A stretch of DNA of 64,000 nucleotides from positions 48,711,538 through 48,775,537 of the forward strand of contig NC_086171.1 in NCBI RefSeq assembly GCF_023053635.1, in the 5' to 3' direction. Under the pieces are notes generated by a model that saw only the letters and a list, made by a program, of their open reading frames with translations, searched no databases and was not told where the DNA came from. Position numbers and translations under genes: made by a program. Positions 57,112 to 64,000 of this stretch are shown here, one piece after another (position 1 is the stretch's first letter; every line of letters starts with the position of its first letter). Origin of the DNA: Elgaria multicarinata webbii (Eukaryota; Chordata; Lepidosauria; Squamata; Anguidae).

Positions 57112-57119
57112 AAGCACAA
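57112..57119 (+). promoter_or_regulatory. miR-218 seed match (AAGCACAA)
   Basis: A perfect 8-mer 20 bases after the miR-203 site, in the conserved 3' UTR block. Confidence 0.5.
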
Positions 57120-57146
57120 TTCTATTGCTTTGTCTTGCTTACAGTC

Positions 57147-57152
57147 ATTAAA
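57147..57152 (+). terminator. BMI1: BMI1 poly(A) signal (ATTAAA)
   Basis: ATTAAA in the conserved end of the 3' UTR, followed by T/G-rich sequence ('CTTGTTGCTACTTCTTGTG'). The human mRNA extends further, so another downstream signal may also be used. Confidence 0.5.
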
Positions 57153-57309
57153 TCATTACTTTTGCATATACCTTGTTGCTACTTCTTGTGACTTTCTGGA
57201 CTAGTTAATGTTTAGGCTTATTATTAACTTTCTGATGTGTAACAGTCTGCTAAAAGAAACCAAGAATTTAGCTGAATTTATGAACACAAGGATTGAAGCT
57301 TCAAGCTCT

Positions 57310-57557
57310 GCGTATCTAAAGTGAGTTTACTGCCAAGTAAGGCTGCAATTCGAAGTATGCTTACTTGGATATAAGATGAGTTGGAAGCAAAGGGCCTTAC
57401 TTGAGGGCAGGGGAGTGGTTTGAATAGGGCTGTCAGCGATTGCTGATAGTAATGAGATTTATTTTGAAGTAACACTCCTATATATCTACTCTGAAGTAAG
57501 CTTGGCTGTGCCCTCTGGGGCCTACTCCCAGGTAAGTGCATATAGGATTGAATCCTT
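57310..57557. mobile_element. Two short palindromic repeats downstream of BMI1
   Basis: A partial copy lies at about 57310-57375 and a fuller one at 57468-57557 ('CTCTGAAGTAAGCTTGGC', 'CCTACTCCCAGGTAAGTGC', 'ATATAGGATTGAATCC'). The second contains CAGGTAAGT, a perfect splice-donor consensus. Confidence 0.7.
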
Positions 57558-57559
57558 AA

Positions 57560-58250
57560 AGTCAAGATGAAAATATTGCCCCCTTCCTTTGTATGATACA
57601 GTGCCATACAAAAGTTTTAGGTAGTCAATTACTTTGTTAAATTTATATCAGATGGAAGGGGATTTTAAAAGGAAAAGAAAAAAGAAATGCCAATTGCCAA
57701 TCATGATACAAACACAGCATGAGGAAAGGAAGTTTCTCTCCAGCATCAGAACAAGCTGCTAGAGGCAACAGCAACCACACACGGTTCCCAGACTGTATCA
57801 CCAAAAAGAAATTAAGCATCTTCAAGTGATGGATATTTTCTTGATTCATTGCAGTAAATGACTGCAATAAGTATATACCATATATTAGTGGCATATGTTC
57901 AAATTCCATCTGACTAGTAATGAAAGAAATTAATCTTGTGTTAAAACAAATGAGACTATTTCTTCTATGTGGGATTACTTCTGGAAAAATCCTCAATGGA
58001 CTGTTTTGAAAAGAAGAAAACTAGTATAAAGAGCTTATATGTGTGATTGAACTGTATGTTTTGGCAGGCATCTGTCAACTATTTTTTTAAAATAGTATGA
58101 TTCACACAAAAGGCCAAGTTTTTGCATGAACCCCAAATTTAGAAGGACAGATAAAGCAAGCTGCTTGTTTATTTTGGATCTAGACCAATAATGTCAACTA
58201 AGTTGGCATGTATAGCTTCTCCGTGAAATAAATATGATGAATTGCACCCA
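57560..58250. other. Intergenic, no gene seen
   Basis: No recognised exon or repeat. Confidence 0.4.
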
Positions 58251-58254
58251 CACG

Positions 58255-58345
58255 ATAAGCACATTAATTTGAAAGCAAGACCCATACATTTCAGTGGGAT
58301 TTGTTTCCATCAAAATGTGTGTTTAGGATCTCAGCCTTCAAGTAT
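58255..58345. mobile_element. Short palindromic repeat copy
   Basis: 'AAAGCAAGACCCATACATTTC', 'AGTGGGATTTGTTTCCATC' and 'TGTTTAGGATCTCAGCC' match the family, diverged. Confidence 0.55.
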
Positions 58346-58549
58346 ATCTTTCTTGGCTGATTAAACTAGTGCTGCTGAACATGTCCTCTTCCCTTTATCT
58401 AGTGAGTCCATCTAAGAGTAAAGAAGCCCCTTTAAGTCTCAGCCTTGCCAACTACCTGCCCAAGGAAATCAGCGACTGATGCAATGTAAATCGCTGTGAC
58501 AGCTGCCTCCCCGATGCTAAACATGTTCAGGTGGATGTCAAGTCCCGTT

Positions 58550-58775
58550 AATATTTTATTTATTTATTTTGTTATTCGTATTCTGCCTTTGTTCCTCCAA
58601 CGAACCCAAGGCGGTTTATAAAATCCTCCATTTTATCCTCACAACAATCCCGTGAGGTAGATTAGGTTGTATGTCAATAAATGGCCCAAAGCGACCTTCA
58701 TGGCCCAGTGGGGACTTGAACCCGGAACTCTGGAACCCCAGCAACACTTAAACCACTACACCCCACTCTCTCAGT
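58550..58775 (-). mobile_element. MIR-like tRNA-derived SINE
   Basis: Read in reverse, the head is at the right: 'GAGAGTGGGGTGTAGTGGTTT', 'CCGGGTTCAAGTCCCCACTG'. The core 'CCTACCTCACGGGATTGTTGTGAGG' and the tail near 58600 follow, ending in (TTTA)n at 58555. It is almost full length, the same family as 15062-15290. Confidence 0.85.
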
Positions 58776-58781
58776 GGTGAG

Positions 58782-58890
58782 AAACTTGCCGCCTTCCGGA
58801 TAGTGTTGGACTACAATTCCCATTAGCCTCAGCCAGCATGGTCAGGCATGATGGGATCTATAGTTCAGCAGCAGGTTCTCCTCCGTTGAT
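58782..58890. mobile_element. hAT-like foldback MITE (diverged)
   Basis: 'GAGAAACTTGCCGCCTTCCGG', 'GTTGGACTACAATTCCCATTAGCC', 'ATGATGGGATCTATAGTTC' and 'AGCAGCAGGTTCTCC' are inverted arms related to 18505 and 21130. Confidence 0.65.
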
Positions 58891-59057
58891 ATAAACAGAT
58901 GGCTGTTTCTTTAGAGACAAGCAGAGAATCGTGGTGCCTTCCTTCGAAGCCTTTGAATAGCCGTCTTGGCTTTCCCAAGGTTTTCTCAGGTTACGGCGGT
59001 GTTATTTATGTTAGGTGAAGCGCAGTGGCAATGTTACCCTTGTGAAAGCCAACTTAC

Positions 59058-59140
59058 AGGGTCTGCTACTCGAAAGTAAGCCCCGCTGAGTCCAATGGGG
59101 CTTACTCCCAAGTAAATGTGCACATAGGAGTGCACGCTTA
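59058..59140. mobile_element. Short palindromic repeat copy
   Basis: 'CTCGAAAGTAAGCCCCGCTGAG', 'TCCAATGGGGCTTACTCCC' and 'AAGTAAATGTGCACATAGGAG' match the family with a well-preserved centre. Confidence 0.75.
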
Positions 59141-59861
59141 TTTCCATTGCAAAACTTCAGGCACCGCGACAAACTGCTCTGATCCTTCACCATCGTAACT
59201 GAAAGGAAGCCCGGGCGACCCATTCTACGGCGTGCTCTGTCCCTCCCGCTGGAATCTGACCTGTCCAGGCAGAAAAACTTCAAGAGGCGGAGGAGGCGCT
59301 TCAGCCGAAAGCTGCGCGGTTCATTGTTCACCCGCGCACAAGGGAGGGCCCGATCCACTCCGCTTCAGAAAAAGCCAGGGAGAATCGCTTGGAAAAGAGC
59401 CTTGTTTGCACCGGAAGAGTGTCAGTCTCGCATCATTGGGATGGGTGTTTAAAGAAAGAACACCGGTTTAAAGAAAGAACACCGATGCTTTTAAACATGT
59501 GCAAAGTGCTTTCTCCATCACGGAGTAATTAAACCCAACCCAACCCAACCCCTAAGACTGAGGGGTCGCGGAAGCCCTCCTGCGCAGAGTGTTTGACTGG
59601 CAGGCCCTGAGACGCTGCGCTCTTTTGCGGATGGGAAGTTCAGCGTTGACCAGGCACAGGGAAACTTGGCGTTGGTTTACTTTTTTCCGCGTTAGTTCTC
59701 CCTCCCGAAAATGGGAACAGTGCGAAATTGCCTTCAGAGCAAGGGACGTGGCAAAGAACCTTTTGGGGTAAGTGCATGGTAACTGCTATAGGAGAATAAA
59801 AATGTGAGAGATAGAGATAGATAGACGGACAGAGAGATAGATTAGACAAATGGCTAGTCGT

Positions 59862-60075
59862 GATGGCTATGTGCTTCTTCCAGTACCAGAGGCAGTAAGC
59901 CTATATACACGGGTTGCTGGGGAACATGCGTGGGAGGGTGCTGTTGCACCAAGTCCTGCTTGTGGATTTTCTGTGGGCAGAGCTGCTTGGCCACTGTGTG
60001 AACGGAGTGCTGGACTAGATGGCCCCTTGGTCTGATCCAGCAGGGCTCTTCTTAGGTTTGACGTTCTTATGAATC
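59862..60075 (+). mobile_element. CR1-like LINE 3' UTR fragment
   Basis: 'AGCTGCTTGGCCACTGTGTG', 'GCTGGACTAGATGGCCCCTTGG' and 'TCTGATCCAGCAGGGCTCTTC' end in 'GACGTTCTTATGAA', the + strand form of the element at 4935. Confidence 0.85.
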
Positions 60076-60079
60076 CGAG

Positions 60080-60820
60080 TGAGGAAAGAGAACTTGCTTT
60101 CTTAAATCTGGGATGGATATATTAAAAACACCCTTCAGGTGGGCCACGGCCATGCCGCCGCACTGGTCAAGCTTTTAGGTCTCGCTAGACCCTCAACGAG
60201 GGACGTTTTTCTTGGGGCGGTAAGAGCAAAGAGAAGGGCTATTAAAATCGGACTGGAAGGGAATAGCTACAGCATGCTCGGGAGAGAGAAAAATCCCCTC
60301 CGGTTCTCGGACCTATACATGCTTCTCTCTTGCTCTCATTTTCCTGGGGTCTGTACAGCTGCCTTTCCAAATCCGATTTGTCCACCCCATCCTCCTTACA
60401 CGTAGGGGATCCCGCTCAGCAAGGCATTGCATTTCGCATTGAAGATGGATCTGTGTGGCAGACACCCAGAATCTCCCAATCTGATTTGTTCCTTCGCTAG
60501 TGATGTAGTGGAGGCAGGGTCGGCAGGGGACCCAAGCCCCCGGACTTTTTGATTAGCAGGGCAGATGACGTCATCTGCCCCCTCCCCCCTTCGCTGTTCC
60601 CTCTGAGTTTAGTTGCAATCCTCACAGTAGCTGGGGATAAAATAGATTTTCCCAGCGACAATATATAGTTGTGAGCTATCCCTATTGCAATGCAAAGTAT
60701 ATTGGGGTGACTTGGTCTTAAATGGGCCTTTATAACCCAGTGGCTTGGGGGGCGTGGCTATGGGGACCACCATGAGGAGCACCTGCTTTTCCAAATTTAC
60801 TACCCCACTGTAAGGACCGT
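60080..60820. other. Intergenic, no gene seen
   Basis: No coding exon or named repeat recognised. Confidence 0.4.
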
Positions 60821-60822
60821 AG

Positions 60823-61005
60823 CTCAGTGTGATAGAGCACCTGCTTTCCATGCAGAAGGTCCCAGAGTTTATACCCCTGTTCTCCAGGTAGGGCAAGGAA
60901 AGAATCCTGTCTGAAACCCTGGAGAGCCATTGCTGCCAAGTCAGTGTAGACAATACTGGGTTAGATGGACCAATGGTCTGACTCAGTGTAAGGCAGCTTC
61001 CTATG
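60823..61005 (+). mobile_element. tRNA-Ala-like SINE, near full length
   Basis: The head is 'CCGTAGCTCAGTGTGATAGAGC' (box A), 'CACCTGCTTTCCATGCAGAAGG' and 'CCAGAGTTTATACCCCTG' (decayed box B). The body is 'CCCTGGAGAGCCATTGCTGCC', 'TAGATGGACCAATGGTCTGACTC'. The end is 'GTAAGGCAGCTTCCTATGTAT'. The layout and head resemble tRNA-Ala. It is a SINE, not a tRNA gene. Confidence 0.85.
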
Positions 61006-61665
61006 TATACTGTTCCTTCCCTGCTCCCATTAACATTACACTATAGGTTTTTTTTTACTCTCCTTTCCCAAATCCAAACCATCACCCCTGAATTTACTTT
61101 CAGCACTTACAACACCTACACCCTCCGACTTTGGCCTGTGGAATTTGGGAGTCTGTTTTTTTAAAAAACCTAGATGTGCTTTTTTCTCTTCCCCCTCCCC
61201 CCCCCCCCGTTTCCGCTGTTAATTCGCAACTTGTTAAGTCCCACTCTGGAAGGCTTCCTGTATTCTAGCATTCCCCACCTCCGCCTGCAATCTAGAAGAA
61301 GCAACGCCTTTGCATTCCTCTCTGGCTTTCGTCTGGTTATTCTAACAACAGGTCGTCCCGCTTCCCTGGCCCGTCGAGGCCTGAGGTTAGAACCCTGCGA
61401 TTCACCAGCAATGACCGGCAGGCGACGGTCTTGTCGGCGCGGCCAGCCGCCTTGCCCTCACCCTCCACCTCAAAATGCCCAAGAAAAAGGGAGGGAGGAA
61501 CCACGTGTGATGAACAAGAGAGGGAAAGAAAGAAAGGAGCAAAGGACGGAGGCGAAAAGGAAACCGAGCGAGGGATGAAGAAACGATCCATCCGAGAGAA
61601 ACGTGCGTGTCGGGGTTGAGGAGGTGCCGAAGAAAGGGAACGGGCTGCGCAAACTGGCCACCTCT
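61006..61665. other. Intergenic, no gene seen
   Basis: A C12 homopolymer lies near 61198. ORFs here carry no recognised domain. Confidence 0.35.
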
Positions 61666-61667
61666 CC

Positions 61668-61800
61668 TCAGAAGTACGCTGGATTCAATGAAATGAATGG
61701 GACTGAAGTTAGCCCCAGTCATCCCAATGGGTCTACTCTAAGTAGGACCCACCCAGTGGGCCTTCCTCCTAGGTAAGCGCATGTAGGATGGCAGTCCTAG
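61668..61800. mobile_element. Short palindromic repeat copy (extended)
   Basis: 'CTCAGAAGTACGCTGGATTC', 'AATGAATGGGACTGAAG', 'CCCAATGGGTCTACTCTAAG' and 'CTAGGTAAGCGCATGTAGG' look like one and a half copies. Confidence 0.65.
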
Positions 61801-61939
61801 GCCATAGCTAGACCTAAGGTTTATCCTGGGATCATCCAGGGTTCGCCCCTGCCTGAGCACTGGATCCCCTGTGTGTCACCTAGATGAACAGGTTTGACCC
61901 CTGGACGATCCAGGGATAAACCTTAGGTCTAGCTATGAC
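61801..61939. mobile_element. Foldback MITE, 139 bp, CCTAG flanks
   Basis: The left end, GCCATAGCTAGACCTAAGG, and the right end, CCTTAGGTCTAGCTATGAC, are inverted. The inner 'TTTATCCTGGGATCATCC' pairs with 'GGACGATCCAGGGATAAA'. A 5-bp CCTAG lies on each side (61796-61800 and 61940-61944), consistent with a target duplication. The ends relate it to the CCTTAGCTAGACC family at 127 and 22201. Confidence 0.8.
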
Positions 61940-61944
61940 CCTAG

Positions 61945-62730
61945 TCCCTCTGCCGAGCCACGCAGGAGCCCAGCGGGAGTCCGGAGGCGTAAAAGGCGCT
62001 CGAAGCGCGGTGAAGGAGCAGGGAAGCGAGCGGCTCCTTGGGCGCCTTCTCGCCTCAGGCGCGCTCCCGCTCTGCCTCCGTTTGAGGCGAACCGCTGCTT
62101 GGGAGCGATCGGGCGCTTCGCCCAGGGGAGAAGCGAACTGGCTTGGCCAGGGCAGAGGAGCGGCGAGGAAGGCGAGCTGCGTGCGTGCGGCCACCCGCGG
62201 GGGATGTCCGCGGGCTTCGCGCTCCTGCCCAGCGGGAAACAGCCCCGGCGTCTTCCTGAAGGTGGATCAAGGGGGAAGGCCACGACGCTGCCGCCCGCCT
62301 CTTGAAGCTCTGCCAGCAGAAGGCCGCTCCCTCAGCGCCGGGCGGCCCCCTCCAGCGCCTCCGAGACCCACCGTCGCCCACCTCTTGCCTCTCCGCTGTT
62401 CCGGCTCTTAGCCCAGGAGAAGCCATCTTGCGCCTGCGCACTCCTCCTTCTGCGCCGGCCTCCCCGGCCCAGGTTGGGGCTCTCCCGCCACCAAATTCGA
62501 AAGCGGAGTGGCGGACTGTCGGCGCTGAGAAGACCCGGAGGAGGAGGATGCGGGCTGCAACTTGCGAAACGGGCAAGTGGAGATGTAGGGTGGGGGCGTG
62601 GAGTCTGGATCCGCCGGAGGCTTTTCTTTCGAATGGTGGTCATCTCCAAACTCCTTTAATCCGGATAAAGATACAAAAGGGATTATTATTGTTATTATTG
62701 TCGTCGTGGAAGACACTGCTACTTTAACCG
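61945..62730. promoter_or_regulatory. CpG-rich block, candidate promoter
   Basis: High GC and dense CpG with a paired motif at 62422-62440: GCCATCTTG (YY1-type, minus-strand CAAGATGGC) joined to GCGCCTGCGCA (NRF1-like). This combination is typical of CpG-island start sites. No SPAG6 N-terminus or other known coding exon was found in it. SPAG6 is the expected next gene after BMI1 in vertebrates, so a non-coding first exon is possible. Direction cannot be told. Confidence 0.45.
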
Positions 62731-62741
62731 GGTAACCCAGC

Positions 62742-62831
62742 GACATATCTACTCAGAAGTAAATCCCGCTGAGTTCAATGGGGCTTACGCTCAGGTAAGT
62801 GGGTAGAGGAGCGCAGCCTAAATAATAATAA

Positions 62832-62880
<49 letters not shown>
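62742..62880. repeat. Short palindromic repeat plus (TAA)n
   Basis: 'CTCAGAAGTAAATCCCGCTGAG', 'TTCAATGGGGCTTACGCTC' and 'AGGTAAGTGGG' form a palindromic copy at 62742-62822. It is followed by an (AAT)n run at 62821-62880. Confidence 0.85.
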
Positions 62881-63000
62881 GAGATTCCGGGCTTTACTGG
62901 AACCAGAAGTCTCCGGGGCAAAAAGAGGCCAATACCAAGCCGATTCTACACCTCGGATTGAAATTCGGAGCACAATAAAACAAAATACAATAAAAATTAG

Positions 63001-63125
63001 GTTTCAGTCCTATACATACTTAGCTATGTAGACATGGATAGGATTGCGTTGTAAACCTCTTTTGGGAAACGGATTTAGGCTGCAGTCCTCTACTCACTTA
63101 CCCAACGGGATTTACTAATGAATAG
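63001..63125. mobile_element. Short palindromic repeat, fragmentary copies
   Basis: 'TCAGTCCTATACATACTTAGC', 'GGATAGGATTGCG', 'GGCTGCAGTCCTCTACTCAC' and 'CCCAACGGGATTTACTAATG' look like remnants of two copies. Confidence 0.5.
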
Positions 63126-63401
63126 CTATGTCCTTCGGTTAAAGTACCAGTGGTCTTTTGCGAGAGCGCAAGTGCCCCTAAACCAATGCCAGTGGCTACT
63201 GGTTCAACTCAAGGGGCATCTAACCATTCTCTACCAAAAGGGTCACTTCAGCCATAAACTCACTGTTGCAGAGCTACCACCACTTACAGATTAGTTGCAC
63301 GTCCAGCCACTGAAAGGCAGACAATTTACTCACTGACACCCAGAAGCAGTGCTGCCTTTTCGGCTTCTATTCTCTCCTTACCTGTGCCAACGGGTTCTGT
63401 G

Positions 63402-63550
63402 ACATCACATTTTATCCACCACGAATCCTATGAAGTGGGTTAGGCTGAGAAAGAACAATCTCCTTTGTGGCAGAGTGAAAATGTGGACCCCAAATCTTTC
63501 AGTGACATTGGTGTTGCAATGCACACAAGCCTTGGTCACTCGCTTCACTA
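63402..63550 (-). mobile_element. Decayed MIR-like SINE
   Basis: 'CATTTTATCCACCACGAATCC', 'TATGAAGTGGGTTAGGCTGAG', 'GGACCCCAAATC' and 'GCAATGCACACAAGCC' align with the reverse of the SINE core at 58550, strongly diverged. Confidence 0.5.
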
Positions 63551-63954
63551 GCAATCCTCCCATACTATCCAATGCATCTCTTTAGCCACCGATGCTTAGT
63601 TACTATAAAACAAAATAGTTTATTATCCTTTCCCGCCCCTGCATCCCATGGTGTAGAATCATGCTCTAGATGCGGAATTCATTCCGCATCCGCAGCAAAG
63701 ACAAAAAGGAGAACGAAACACTAAATCGGAGTCAGTCTGACTCAGCTAAGGAAAGCCAAGGGCGCAAGACGTGTCTTCCTAGGCTACAATCTGATCACCG
63801 AAGAGGTGTACAATAATTTATTATTCTCAATGCACTGGCCTGAATCTAAAGAGTTACTCTGAAAACTCCCCCTCAGTATCAAAATCGGTTCGGTCTCTTG
63901 GGCACACAGGTTAATTGCACGCGGTTCTTTCTCTGGAGAAAGGTGTTTAGGTAA

Positions 63955-64000
63955 GAATCCAACATAATTCCTATTTAAAGTAGACCCATGGAAATGAATA
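63955..64000. mobile_element. Short palindromic repeat, cut by window end
   Basis: 'GAATCCAACATAATTCC', 'AAGTAGACCCATGGAAATGAA' match the first half of the family. Confidence 0.5.

Larger units (their letters stand above)
55268..57200 (+). promoter_or_regulatory. BMI1: BMI1 3' UTR
   Basis: Long, partly conserved 3' UTR. The segment about 57060-57175 ('GGGGAAAACTGTAGCTAAAC', 'GTCTGCAAAAGAAGCACAAT', 'TCTATTGCTTTGTCTTGCTT') closely matches the human 3' UTR as I remember it. It contains seed matches for miR-128, miR-200bc/429, miR-203 and miR-218, listed separately. A first poly(A) signal is at 57147. Repeat copies start at about 57310, so the mRNA probably ends before them. Confidence 0.7.

Noticed and set aside
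60823-60900. tRNA-like sequence with box A/B-like motifs
   Set aside because: It is the head of a SINE: the body and tail continue downstream, the same unit recurs at 15621-16117 and 21723, and the cloverleaf is decayed.
61935-62411. 158-aa ORF in the distal CpG block as the SPAG6 N-terminus
   Set aside because: It does not resemble the SPAG6 start or armadillo repeats, and its frame is open because of GC content.

Overview
The window is vertebrate nuclear DNA, most likely from a squamate reptile (lizard or snake). The repeats support this: CR1 LINE 3' ends with the ATTCTATG tail, CR1/L2-type LINE tails with the 'ACCGCCCAGAGAGCTTCGGCTATGGG' signature, a BovB (RTE) fragment, tRNA-Ala-like and MIR-like SINEs, hAT-type foldback elements, a DIRS-type retroelement fossil, and many microsatellites. 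The assignment rests on recognition of these families from memory, not on a search.

Two host genes are certain. Both lie on the + strand in the head-to-tail order known from human chromosome 10. COMMD3 runs from 36683 to 40949 with 8 coding exons and 195 aa. BMI1 (PCGF4) has its 5'UTR exon ending at 46465 and its CDS at 51549-55267, with 9 coding exons and 328 aa. All exon junctions were placed by hand from reading phase and splice sites, and both proteins are intact. COMMD3 is a subunit of the Commander/CCC endosomal recycling complex. BMI1 is the PCGF subunit of PRC1, which ubiquitinates histone H2A together with RING1A/B.

Layout: 1-23.6 kb is repeat-dense intergenic DNA. It holds CR1 LINEs, a palindrome-rich module array at about 1.8-2.2 kb, a candidate decayed LTR element, a DIRS fossil at 7.7-12.5 kb split by a LINE that is itself split by a solo LTR, and nested LINE/SINE insertions. 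From 23.6 to 36.4 kb the DNA is AT-rich with few repeats and no recognised gene. A CpG-rich promoter and COMMD3 follow. From 41.3 to 45.8 kb is the inter-genic spacer, which becomes G-rich toward BMI1. From 45.8 to 51.5 kb are the BMI1 promoter, 5'UTR exon and a 5 kb GC-rich first intron. From 51.5 to 57.2 kb are the BMI1 coding exons and long 3'UTR. From 57.2 to 64 kb is repeat-containing DNA with a CpG-rich block at 61.9-62.7 kb that carries no recognisable coding exon.

The most interesting observations concern BMI1. About 59 nt of (TG)n sits directly on the 3' splice site of the start-codon exon. The gene has a GC-AG intron. A strong-context 10-codon uORF overlaps a YY1-like motif in the 5'UTR. 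The leader phase would prevent an in-frame COMMD3-BMI1 read-through fusion. I found no convincing wholly new biological system.
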